DNA from: JBKHYJ01 sp046565505
GTDB taxonomy: Bacteria; Acidobacteriota; Blastocatellia; UBA7656
Assembly (NCBI GenBank): GCA_046565505.1
Contig: JBKHYJ010000034.1
Location: 1 to 64,000 of the forward strand
Reading direction: 5' to 3'
Length of the DNA stretch: 64,000 nt
Under the pieces are notes generated by a model that ran no database searches, was not told where the DNA came from, and worked only from the letters and a program-made list of their open reading frames with translations. The translations under genes and the position numbers were made by a program. Positions within the stretch are counted from its first letter, which is position 1; each line of letters starts with the position of its first letter. Of the stretch, positions 44,229-52,873 are shown piece after piece.

Positions 44229-45497
44229 CTACTTCATCGGGGCGACGGGGCGCAGCTTTTCGAGCGCCTGGAATGCCTCGTTGGTGATGAAGCTGCCGAA
44301 GGCCGGGCCGAATAACGAGATCGATGATTCGTAAGTGTGGTGGCGGTATTCGTCCTCGGTGATTATGTAGCCGAGCGCGTCATTCGTCAGCCCGAGCAGG
44401 AAAGTCTTTTCAAATCCGAGCAGCTTGCCGCGGTCCTTGACCTGAAGATTCAGCACGCTGCTCAACTCGCCCGGTATGGTCACAAACGCGAAGCGGTTAT
44501 CGAATGATATGGCGTTCACCTCCGTGTCGTAACTCGGCGGGAAGGCGACGCCCGCGGGGAATTTCGGCGGCGGCTGGGGCTTGATCTGGAACGTGTCGCG
44601 GGCGAGTTTTATCTCGACCGCGTCTTGCGGCTTGAGCATTAACAATACTTTGAATACCTCGGCGGCCAGTATCGTCCCCACGTTCTCGGCCCGCTCCCAT
44701 TCGGTGTCGCCTTGGAACGCGTGGGGCGCGACCGTCCCCTGCGCCCCGTTGGCGAAGATGGCTATGGCGTCGCCGCCAATCATCTTTTCTAGCGCGCGGC
44801 GCGCGTAGCCGACGAAATCCGCGGAGAATTCCATGTTCTTGGCGCCCAACACGGTCGGGTGCGCGGCGAAATTCATCAGCACGGCCAGCGGCTTCCCGCT
44901 CGCGATTGAATCGACGCGGATGACGCCCACCTCCGGGTCGATGGGCCCGTTGGGCGGCCACGAAGACCTGTATCGCGATATGCCGCGCGCCTCGCCCGCG
45001 CCTATCGCGATTCGCGCGGGCTTCATGTCCTTGTTGGCGGCGACGATGGCCTGGGCCGCGCGCTCCGAGTACAGGTCGCGAATCTTCGGGTCGTAGCGGC
45101 CGGCGAGGGCCGGGAATATTTCCAGGAATGCCCCTCCCCCCGCATGCGTGTGCGACGACATGACGAAGATGTGATCGGGCGGGATGCGAGTCGCCTCGGC
45201 CGCTATGGCGCGCACGCGCTCGACCATGCCGTGGTCGAACCCCAGGTGATCCACGCTCACGAAAGCGACCTTCTCCGTCCCGTTATCGAGAATGAGCGCG
45301 CGGGCCTCTGTCGGGTCATGCACGCCGGTCGAAGGCCGGCCCATTCGCCCGCCGTACCCGGAGAGCGGGGTGCCCACGGGCGGCGTGATATCGGACTTTC
45401 CCGCGCCCGCCATAAGCTTGCCCTGCGCGGCCGCCGCGACGGCGCAGCAAGAGATTAAAACTAGGCCGGCGATGGCGATTGAGATCCGTCTCTTCAT
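44229..45497 (-). CDS. Exported neutral ceramidase-like protein
   Basis: 422 residues. The signal peptide (IAIAGLVLISCCAVAAAAQG) is followed by the N-terminal domain of neutral/alkaline ceramidase: KSDITPPVGTPLSGYG, VSVDHLGF, metal and substrate region SSHTHAGGG, FAAHPTVLG and ANGAQGTVAPH. Ceramidases split ceramide into sphingosine and fatty acid. Many bacterial proteins with only this domain are of unproven substrate, and this one lacks the C-terminal immunoglobulin-like domain of true ceramidases. It lies upstream of the barrel-protein gene on the same strand. Confidence 0.88.
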   Translation of the reverse strand: MKRRISIAIAGLVLISCCAVAAAAQGKLMAGAGKSDITPPVGTPLSGYGGRMGRPSTGVHDPTEARALILDNGTEKVAFVSVDHLGFDHGMVERVRAIAAEATRIPPDHIFVMSSHTHAGGGAFLEIFPALAGRYDPKIRDLYSERAAQAIVAANKDMKPARIAIGAGEARGISRYRSSWPPNGPIDPEVGVIRVDSIASGKPLAVLMNFAAHPTVLGAKNMEFSADFVGYARRALEKMIGGDAIAIFANGAQGTVAPHAFQGDTEWERAENVGTILAAEVFKVLLMLKPQDAVEIKLARDTFQIKPQPPPKFPAGVAFPPSYDTEVNAISFDNRFAFVTIPGELSSVLNLQVKDRGKLLGFEKTFLLGLTNDALGYIITEDEYRHHTYESSISLFGPAFGSFITNEAFQALEKLRPVAPMK

Positions 45498-45571
45498 TGC
45501 GAGTGTCCTTATTCAGGCGGCGCGATTCGGGCGGGCGTCATTCAAGTAATCGTCATCCGGTTGATCGTCAT

Positions 45572-46348
45572 TCAGGCGATAGTGCTCCCGCCGTCAACCA
45601 CGATGGTCTGACCTGTGATGTAGCCCGACGCCGAGGAAGCGAGGAACACCGCCACGCCTTTCAACTCGCCTTCGCTGCCGACCCGGCCCATCGGGACGGC
45701 CGCTTCGATCCGGGGCTGGGCGGCGTCCAGGACCTTTTCAGTCATGCGGGAAGGGAAAAAGCCCGGCGCGATTGCGTTGACCCTGACGCCGCGCCGCGCC
45801 CACTTCGCGGCGAACTCGCGCGTCATGGCGATCAGGCCGCCTTTGGCCGCCACGTAACCGACGATGTGCTGGCCGTCCTCCATCGACCCCTTGAGCCCCG
45901 CCACCGAAGCGACGTTGATGATGTTGCCGCTCTTGCGCTTGAGCATCTCGCGTCCCGCGCACTGGGAGAATAGGAATGCGCCCGTCAAATTGATGTCTAT
46001 CACCATGCGCCACTTGTCTATCGAATGCTCTTCGATTGGCTGGCCCCAGGTCACGCCCGCGTTGTTGACGAGCACGTCTATCTGCCCATACTTGTCGAGC
46101 ACGCCGCTGACGGCCCGCTGAACGTCGTCGGGGCTCGACACGTCGCAGAGGGCGCCTTCGCACCTGAAGCCGCGCGAGCGGAACTCGTCTATCGTCGGGG
46201 TGAGCCATTGCTCCCGCCTGGCTAGCAGCATGAGCGACGCGCCCGCTTCGGCCAGCCCTTCGGCCATCTCCTTGCCCAGCCCGCGCGAGCCCCCCGTCAC
46301 GAGGGCGACTTTGCCCGACAGGTCGAAAATCTCTTTCAGTGTTGGCAC
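45572..46348 (-). CDS. SDR-family oxidoreductase
   Basis: 258 residues from GTG 46348, which has AAGGAG about nine bases upstream; the open frame continues to 46435 without a ribosome site. It is a classical short-chain dehydrogenase: cofactor motif TGGSRGLG, NNAG, the active-site YVAAK motif and the C-terminal GYITGQTIVVDGG. It is of the gluconate-5-dehydrogenase/3-oxoacyl-ACP reductase type. The substrate cannot be fixed from sequence. Confidence 0.9.
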   Translation of the reverse strand: MPTLKEIFDLSGKVALVTGGSRGLGKEMAEGLAEAGASLMLLARREQWLTPTIDEFRSRGFRCEGALCDVSSPDDVQRAVSGVLDKYGQIDVLVNNAGVTWGQPIEEHSIDKWRMVIDINLTGAFLFSQCAGREMLKRKSGNIINVASVAGLKGSMEDGQHIVGYVAAKGGLIAMTREFAAKWARRGVRVNAIAPGFFPSRMTEKVLDAAQPRIEAAVPMGRVGSEGELKGVAVFLASSASGYITGQTIVVDGGSTIA

Positions 46349-46506
46349 GTCCGTTTCTCCTTGATCCATTTCGGCATTGAACGAGTGTACGCGGCGAAGT
46401 GTCCTGGCCCCAGGCCGCAACGATACTAACATCATCGCCGGCCGCTGGCGAACTGCCGCGGCGGGGCGGTTGAGGCCGGGCGAATCCGCCGCCCGCGTGG
46501 CGCGCG

Positions 46507-47568
46507 CTACCGCGCGTCGCCTTTCGGGAACATGACTCTGTCGGGCTCCGCGTTCAGCCTCGCCAGCATCTTCGTTATCAGGCGGGTTTTCACTCTCCCT
46601 TGTTCTTTGGGAACGACGAGGTAGCGCACTATGGCTTCTATCCAGGTGTTATCGTTGACGCGGAAGATGACGCTTGGGCGCTCCCGCACCTCCAGTTGAT
46701 CGACGGGCGTCTGCGCGAGCAGCTCCCTGTAGACGGTCACGCGCTTCATCATCGCCTCGCCGATCTCTTCCTCCGCGGTCTCCTGCATCACCTTGGCGAC
46801 GAACTCCAGGTCGCTGCCGTAGGCGATGTGGAATCTGATCTCGTTCCAGATGTAAGGGAAGAGCGGCCAGCTGTAGTTATAGATGGACGAGCTTAGCGCC
46901 TGCGAGTTCGGGAACTTGATTATCCTGCCGCTCGGGTGGTCTGTCGAGAGGTACTTGCCGCCGAACTCCCAGAGCGTGGTGTCGATGTAGCCCACGTCTA
47001 TCACGTCGCCCGTCGCGTCGCCTATCTGTATCCTGTCGCCCACCCTGTATGGGGCTCTGACGAGTATGTATACCCAGCCGATGAAGCTCGAAAGCACCGT
47101 CTGCAACGCGAACCCCAGGATGAGCGACGCCAGCCCCAGCGAGAAGATGGCCGTCTGCCAGTTGACGAACACGGAGACGAATATGATGAAGAAGACGATC
47201 AGGCCGACGACCAGCCTCAAGACCCTGTTGAGGTTGTACCGGCTGACGGTGTCATGTATGCGGCTCACCAGGTAAATCTGTATGGCCTTGGCGACCCCCA
47301 GAACGAAGACGACCGTGATCGCGCCCCGCGTCAGCCTCAGCGCCGTGGCCCTGAAACTATTCGGCAGGCCGAAGTATTCGAGCGTGAACAGGTAGTAGCA
47401 GACCCCCAGCCCGATCAGCAACAGCAGGTAGGAGCCGAACCACACCTTGTCTCTGGTCGCGGCCGGCGGCGGCGGCTGACCCTTCTCGCCCGTCGTCTGC
47501 TTCAGCGCGGCTTTAACGTCATCCTGCCGCTTGAGCTCTTCTACCTGAGCCTTCTTTTCTTCTGCCAT
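46507..47568 (-). CDS. MscS-family mechanosensitive channel
   Basis: 353 residues. A charged cytoplasmic N-terminal tail (about 1-40) is followed by four membrane helices. The pore helix region SLGLASLILGFALQTVLSSFIGWVYILV comes next, then the beta domain (RVGDRIQIGDATGDVIDVGYIDTTLW) and the cytoplasmic alpha/beta vestibule. It releases solutes on hypo-osmotic shock. The long N-terminal tail and four helices differ from the three-helix E. coli MscS. Confidence 0.92.
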   Translation of the reverse strand: MAEEKKAQVEELKRQDDVKAALKQTTGEKGQPPPPAATRDKVWFGSYLLLLIGLGVCYYLFTLEYFGLPNSFRATALRLTRGAITVVFVLGVAKAIQIYLVSRIHDTVSRYNLNRVLRLVVGLIVFFIIFVSVFVNWQTAIFSLGLASLILGFALQTVLSSFIGWVYILVRAPYRVGDRIQIGDATGDVIDVGYIDTTLWEFGGKYLSTDHPSGRIIKFPNSQALSSSIYNYSWPLFPYIWNEIRFHIAYGSDLEFVAKVMQETAEEEIGEAMMKRVTVYRELLAQTPVDQLEVRERPSVIFRVNDNTWIEAIVRYLVVPKEQGRVKTRLITKMLARLNAEPDRVMFPKGDAR

Positions 47569-47732
47569 AACACCACCGCACGACGGTCGCAGCCGCCGGC
47601 CGGTCGGGAGATTAAGTGTGGGGGAAGTTTGGAGATGAGGGGCGAGTAAAACTATTTCAAATCCGAACCCCGAACCGGGATTTCGGGCGGCGGCAGCCGT
47701 CCCATAGATTATTTACCCCTCATCCTTTGTTC

Positions 47733-47945
47733 TCAGCGCCCGGCGCGGGGGCGGCCGGGGTTGTTCTTCTCCCGCGACGGGTTCTCGCGGTATGACTGCT
47801 CCGCGCCGTCATCCAGAATATTCTGACGCTGCTGTGAGGCTTGGGTGACGGTCGAGCGTTTATCTAGCTTGCGGCTTTCGCCTTTGATCGGGCTTTGCTT
47901 TTTGCCCTGGCCCGCAGGCGGCTGGTTCTTTTTCTTATCTGCCAT
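47733..47945 (-). CDS. Small basic disordered protein downstream of mazG
   Basis: 70 residues, rich in Lys, Arg, Gln and Pro and without hydrophobic core (MADKKKNQPPAGQGKKQS...). It has a GAGGGAA ribosome site before ATG 47945 and lies 21 bp after mazG on the same strand, so it may be co-translated from that message. No family recognised. Composition suggests nucleic acid or ribosome binding, which is a guess. Confidence 0.55.
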   Translation of the reverse strand: MADKKKNQPPAGQGKKQSPIKGESRKLDKRSTVTQASQQRQNILDDGAEQSYRENPSREKNNPGRPRAGR

Positions 47946-47966
47946 GCTTTTTCCCTCGCGTTCGTG

Positions 47967-48827
47967 TTAGACCGCGCCGGGCCTGGCGTCCGGGGCCGCG
48001 CGGCCTTTCTCCTTCTCCTTGGCTTCGTTCCATAAAGCGTCCATCTCAACGTCATTCGAGTCGGCAGGCTTGCGCCCCTGCTCCCGCAGGCGGTCTTCGA
48101 TGTGGCGGAAGCGCCGCCGGAATTTTCTGTTCGAGGACTTGAGCGCGCTCTCCGGGTCGATGCCGAGCAGCCGCGCGACGTTCACGGCCACGAGCAGCAG
48201 GTCCCCGACCTCGTCGGCCATGTCGCGGTGCCTGGGCGTCTCGCTCGCCACCGCCTGCTTCAGCTCTTCGACCTCCTCGTCGAGCTTTTGCAGCACGGAG
48301 GCTACGTCGGGCCAGTCGAAGTTCACGCGCGCGACTTTGGTCGATATCTGGAAGGCTTCCATGACGGCCGGGAGCCTCGTCGATACGCTGTCGAGCATGG
48401 AGCCGCTCGTGTCGGCACCTTTACCCTTCGCGGCCAGCTCGGCCGCCTTGATCGCTTCCCAGTTGCGTAGCACTTCCGTTGAGTTCTCGGCCTTGTCTTC
48501 GCCGAACACGTGCGGGTGGCGGCGGATCATCTTCGACGACACGCGCTCTATGACATCCGCGACGCTGAACCTGTCCTGCTCCGCGGCGATCTGGCTGTGG
48601 AATACGACCTGGAGCAGCAGGTCGCCGAGCTCGCCGGCGAATTCTTCGTCGTTGCCGTCGTCTATGGATTCGACCACCTCGTAAGCCTCTTCGAGGAGCA
48701 TCGGCTTCAGGCTCTCATGCGTCTGCTCGCGGTCCCACGGGCACCCGCCGGGCGCGCGCAGCCGCGAAATCAACTCGACCAGCTCCGCGAACTTATCGCC
48801 GGCCGCCTTCGGCTTTGAATCATCCAT
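47967..48827 (-). CDS. mazG: Nucleoside triphosphate pyrophosphohydrolase MazG
   Basis: 286 residues. Two MazG repeats are visible, each with the EExxE...ExxD metal pattern: LLEEAYEVVESIDD...EFAGELGDLLLQ (about 45-75) and LDEEVEELKQAV...MADEVGDLLLVA (about 180-215). The N-terminal LRAPGGCPWDREQTHESL is the family hallmark. It hydrolyses non-canonical and canonical NTPs to NMP and pyrophosphate as house-cleaning and can lower ppGpp. The C-terminal tail is charged and extended. Confidence 0.95.
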   Translation of the reverse strand: MDDSKPKAAGDKFAELVELISRLRAPGGCPWDREQTHESLKPMLLEEAYEVVESIDDGNDEEFAGELGDLLLQVVFHSQIAAEQDRFSVADVIERVSSKMIRRHPHVFGEDKAENSTEVLRNWEAIKAAELAAKGKGADTSGSMLDSVSTRLPAVMEAFQISTKVARVNFDWPDVASVLQKLDEEVEELKQAVASETPRHRDMADEVGDLLLVAVNVARLLGIDPESALKSSNRKFRRRFRHIEDRLREQGRKPADSNDVEMDALWNEAKEKEKGRAAPDARPGAV

Positions 48828-49028
48828 AATTCCAATTTACATGATGTGGCATCGCTCGACAAGGCACGAATCGGGCGGCGGGGCACGTCGGCGGGCGATT
48901 CTTCACCTCTTGCACCGGCAGGCGGATTCGCGAACGCGCGGCCCCGGCCCCTGGCCCGCGGCCCCCGCCAGGTGTTAGCATAAACTCTCCCGACGCCGCG
49001 TCGATTTCATAGCACTGGATAGAGGAAT

Positions 49029-49652
49029 ATGGCCGAAGAGAAAGACACGAAAATTAAGGTCACGGATCGCAGAAAGTTCAACCCGGATGGCACGCCCCGC
49101 GAGCAGACGGCGGAGTCGGCCGAGCCTCAGCCCGAGCCCGCGAGCCCACAGAGTCAGGCCGCCCCCGCCGCCCCGCCCGCCGAAGATGCCGTGCAGAGCA
49201 ACGTCGTATCTTTTCCCGGCGAGGCCGCGAAGAAAAAAGACCGCCCGGAGACCGAGGCCCCGCCCCGCGAGGCGGCCGCCCCGGACCGCGCGGGGGCACA
49301 GCCGGACGACGCGGCGCGGGCGCAGGACGCGCAGGCGAGGGCGGCCGCGAGCGCCGCCGAGCAGGCCTACAACCAGATGAAAGGCGGCGGCGTCCCGGGG
49401 GCCCCCGAGGCTTCCTTCCTCGGCCTTTTAGACATGCTCGCGGGCGAAGCCGCAATGTGCCTGGGGATGGTCAAGAACCCTTCAGGCGCGGAGCTCCCCA
49501 TAGACCTCGACGCCGCGCGGCAGATTATTGATATGCTGGCGATGCTTCAACGAAAGACCGCCGGCAACCTCGACGCCGAAGAGAAGGACGTGTTGGAGAA
49601 CATACTGGCATACCTGCGCATGCAGTTCGTGTCGCTTTCGAGAAACAAATGA
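49029..49652 (+). CDS. DUF1844 protein with disordered N terminus
   Basis: 207 residues. The first 115 are Pro/Ala/Glu-rich low complexity with some VSFPGEAAKKK-type islands. The last 80 are the DUF1844 domain (FLGLLDMLAGEAAMCLGMV, LDAARQIIDMLAMLQRKTAGNL). Function unknown; the domain is widespread in Acidobacteriota and Deltaproteobacteria. A GAGG site precedes ATG 49029. Its stop overlaps the start of the next gene by 4 bp, so the two are translationally coupled. Confidence 0.88.
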   Translation: MAEEKDTKIKVTDRRKFNPDGTPREQTAESAEPQPEPASPQSQAAPAAPPAEDAVQSNVVSFPGEAAKKKDRPETEAPPREAAAPDRAGAQPDDAARAQDAQARAAASAAEQAYNQMKGGGVPGAPEASFLGLLDMLAGEAAMCLGMVKNPSGAELPIDLDAARQIIDMLAMLQRKTAGNLDAEEKDVLENILAYLRMQFVSLSRNK

Positions 49653-50404
49653 GGGTGACCTTCCTGGGCACAGGCACGTCGGTCGGGGTCCCGGCCGTGG
49701 GGTGCGATTGCGAGACCTGCCTGTCGGATGACGAGCGCGACAGGCGGCTGCGCACCTCGGTCCTCATAGAGCATGGCGGCCAGAACATAATCATCGACGC
49801 CTCGACGGACTTCCGCCAGCAGGCGCTGCGGGCCGGCATCAGACACCTCGCCGCGATATTGTTTACGCACTCGCACGCGGACCACTGCTTCGGGCTTGAC
49901 GACACGCGGCCAATAATGTTCAGGCATGGCCCCATCGCCTGTTTCGCCACTGAAGTCACCTGGGATGGCCTTCGCCGCATTTACTCTTACGTGTTCGAGC
50001 CGGCGCCCTACCCGGGCCTGCCCCGCATAATCCCCCACCGCATAGAAGGCGAGTTCAACCTCCTGGGCCTGGACGTGGAGCCGCTGACGGTCATTCACGG
50101 CAACCTGCCCGTCACGGCATACCGCGTCGGCGGCTTCGCCTACGTGACGGACTGCAACCGCATCCCCGACGAGACCTGCGCGCGGCTTAAGGGGCTGGAC
50201 CTGCTCGTGATCGACGCGCTGCGTTTCAAGAAACACCCGACACACATGTCGCTCGACGAGTCGCTCGGCTACGTCGAGAGGCTCAGGCCCCGCAGGGCGC
50301 TGTTGACGCACATCTCGCATGACATAAAGCACGAAGAGACGAGCGGCCACCTGCCGGCGGGCGTCGAGATCGCTTACGACGGGCTGACCGTGGAAGTCGT
50401 CTGA
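49649..50404 (+). CDS. PhnP-like metallo-beta-lactamase-fold phosphodiesterase
   Basis: 251 residues. The fold starts with FLGTGTSVGVPAVGCDCETC, whose cysteines match the extra zinc site of PhnP-type proteins. The active-site motif is HSHADH, with later histidines in VIHGNLP and LTHISHD and the TDCNRIPD segment supplying the bridging aspartate. PhnP is a cyclic phosphodiesterase of phosphonate use, but no phosphonate genes are here; relatives act on other cyclic phosphates or RNA. It overlaps the DUF1844 gene by 4 bp. Confidence 0.9.
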   Translation: MRVTFLGTGTSVGVPAVGCDCETCLSDDERDRRLRTSVLIEHGGQNIIIDASTDFRQQALRAGIRHLAAILFTHSHADHCFGLDDTRPIMFRHGPIACFATEVTWDGLRRIYSYVFEPAPYPGLPRIIPHRIEGEFNLLGLDVEPLTVIHGNLPVTAYRVGGFAYVTDCNRIPDETCARLKGLDLLVIDALRFKKHPTHMSLDESLGYVERLRPRRALLTHISHDIKHEETSGHLPAGVEIAYDGLTVEVV

Positions 50405-50573
50405 GCGCCGCCGCCCGGTCGGCGCCGACTGCGCGCGGCGCCGCGGCTTGCGCCGCCCGCCATTCGCGATTAAGTTTAACTCGGCCCTCGGCTGTGCGAG
50501 ATTGCGCGACGGAGCCTCCCGCCGCTGCGTAGAGGATGGGGCGGTTCTAAGAGTAAGCGCGAGCCTTAGACGG

Positions 50574-51530
50574 ATGAAAATATTTCGAGACGTTGACGAC
50601 CGCCAGATACAGACGCCGACCGTGCTGACTTTCGGCGTGTTCGACGGACTGCACCTCGCCCACAGGCAGATAATGAACAGGGTCGTCGGGCGCGCGCGCG
50701 CGTCGAGGCTGCCGGCCACGGTCGTCACATTCGACCCGCACCCGCGCGCGGTCCTGCGGCCGCAGACGGCCCCCCCGCTGCTTCAAACATTCGAGCAGAA
50801 GATGGAGGGGATGCGCGGCCTCGGCGTCGAGCAGGTGGTGGTGCTTAATTTCACCCCGGAGCTCGCGCGGGTGAGCGCGGAGGACTTCCTGAATGAGACG
50901 ATCTTCGGCCGGCTCGACGCCCGCGAGGTCTACCTCGGGCACGGGTTCGCCTTCGGGCGCGACCGCGAAGGCAGGTTCGAGCTGCTCAAGCGGGTGGCGG
51001 GCGAGCGGGGCCGCATCGCCGAAGAAGTCCCCGAGGTCGTCATCCGCGGCCACCGCGTCAGCTCCACGATCATACGCCGCCTGCTCAGCGCCGGCCGCAT
51101 CAACCTCGCGCGGCGGATGCTCGGGCGGCCTTATGGGATAGAGAGCCGCGTGATCGAGGGCCGCAGGATCGCCAGGGCGCAGCTCAACTACGCGACGGCG
51201 AACCTCAAGCCGCAAAACACCGTGATCCCGACCAACGGCGTTTACGTCACGCTCACGCTGGTCGAAGGCGAGTGGCTGCGCTCCATCACGAACATAGGCA
51301 ACAAGCCCACGTTCGGCGGCGACCCCGAAGTGACGATAGAGACTCACATGATGGATTTCGACCGCCAGCTTTACGGCGAAAAGATTCGCGTCCGCTTCCT
51401 CTACCGCCTGCGGGGCGAAAGAAAATTCGAGTCTGTAGAGGCGCTGCGCGCCCAGATCAGCCGCGACGACGGGCGCGCGGTCAGGTATTTTCAGATGGGG
51501 CCGGTGCGCCGCAACTTCCGGTTCAAGTAG
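50574..51530 (+). CDS. ribF: Bifunctional riboflavin kinase/FAD synthetase
   Basis: 318 residues from ATG 50574. The N-terminal adenylyltransferase half has TFGVFDGLHLAHRQI and GHGFAFGRDREG; the C-terminal kinase half has GRPYGIES, the NVYVTLT-like strand after IPTNG, and NIGNKPTFGG with the ETHMMDFDRQLYG segment. It turns riboflavin into FMN and then FAD. Its position just upstream of the FAD-using cox genes is convenient but probably not regulatory. Confidence 0.95.
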   Translation: MKIFRDVDDRQIQTPTVLTFGVFDGLHLAHRQIMNRVVGRARASRLPATVVTFDPHPRAVLRPQTAPPLLQTFEQKMEGMRGLGVEQVVVLNFTPELARVSAEDFLNETIFGRLDAREVYLGHGFAFGRDREGRFELLKRVAGERGRIAEEVPEVVIRGHRVSSTIIRRLLSAGRINLARRMLGRPYGIESRVIEGRRIARAQLNYATANLKPQNTVIPTNGVYVTLTLVEGEWLRSITNIGNKPTFGGDPEVTIETHMMDFDRQLYGEKIRVRFLYRLRGERKFESVEALRAQISRDDGRAVRYFQMGPVRRNFRFK

Positions 51531-51549
51531 CGGATTAATGGAGGACAGT

Positions 51550-52140
51550 ATGATCAGGAATTGGCCCAAATACTTTGTGCTTTCGCTCTTGCTTTTGCCC
51601 CCTTTCGCCTTCCGCGCCCGCGCGCAGGAGGTCATCAAGCCCGAGAAGCGGGCCTTGATCAAAGAGCTTTATGAAGTGACGAAGCTGGATAAGACGATGC
51701 AGAGCTTCATGGACATATTCCTAGCCCAGATGCAGAACGAGCTGCCCCAGATAGTCTCTCAAGCCGCGGGCGATATGTCCGGGGCGGCCGATAAGGACCG
51801 TGACGAGATACAGAGAATGGTCGCCGAGAGCTCCGCGCGTTTGGTCAAGCGATTCCGGGAGGTGGTCGGGCAAAAGATCAACTTCGCCGAGGTCGGCGAG
51901 CAGCTCTTTTATCCCATCTATGACAAGTTTTACACCGAAGAAGATTTGAGGGCGTTAACCGCTTTTTACAAATCCCCGGTCGGTCAAAAATCGCTAGAGA
52001 TTATGCCGCAGTTGATGGCCGAATCTATGAAAAAGTCCAGCGAGATTTTGCTGCCGAGGATCATGAAAATAGCCACGGAGATCATGGAGGAAGAGAAGCA
52101 GCGGCTGAACGAAGAGTTCAAGAAGCGTAAGAAGCAGTGA
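51550..52140 (+). CDS. DUF2059 exported protein
   Basis: 196 residues; ATG 51550 has GGAGG six bases upstream and is preferred over 51538. A signal peptide (YFVLSLLLLPPFAFRARAQ) is followed by an all-helical domain with the DUF2059 core YEEDLRALTAFY-like segment (seen as FYTEEDLRALTAFYKSPVGQKSLEIMP) and a lysine-rich end. Periplasmic, function unknown. It sits 19 bp after ribF and may share its message. Confidence 0.88.
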   Translation: MIRNWPKYFVLSLLLLPPFAFRARAQEVIKPEKRALIKELYEVTKLDKTMQSFMDIFLAQMQNELPQIVSQAAGDMSGAADKDRDEIQRMVAESSARLVKRFREVVGQKINFAEVGEQLFYPIYDKFYTEEDLRALTAFYKSPVGQKSLEIMPQLMAESMKKSSEILLPRIMKIATEIMEEEKQRLNEEFKKRKKQ

Positions 52141-52220
52141 GAAAATCGGCGGGCGACGCCCGCGCCCGGGGCGCCTACGACGACGCCGGCCCTGAGGGCG
52201 GCTTCCGCGCCCAATTCGAC

Positions 52221-52249
52221 TTGTAACCTGCCCTGTGAGGTTGTATAAA
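52221..52249 (+). promoter_or_regulatory. Promoter of the coxSLMG operon
   Basis: TTGTAA (52221-52226), a 17-bp spacer and TATAAA (52244-52249), about 60 bp before the coxS start. Confidence 0.7.
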
Positions 52250-52309
52250 AATCAAGCTTGAACTTTTGAATCATTCCTCATCCATAAAGAAAAAAGTGAG
52301 GTGGCTTCG

Positions 52310-52798
<489 letters not shown>

Positions 52799-52873
52799 AT
52801 AAGCGCCCGGTGATTAGTGAAAACCTGCGGGGCGATTAATCCCCCTTCACTCGGCCCTCGGCCTGGAGGATTT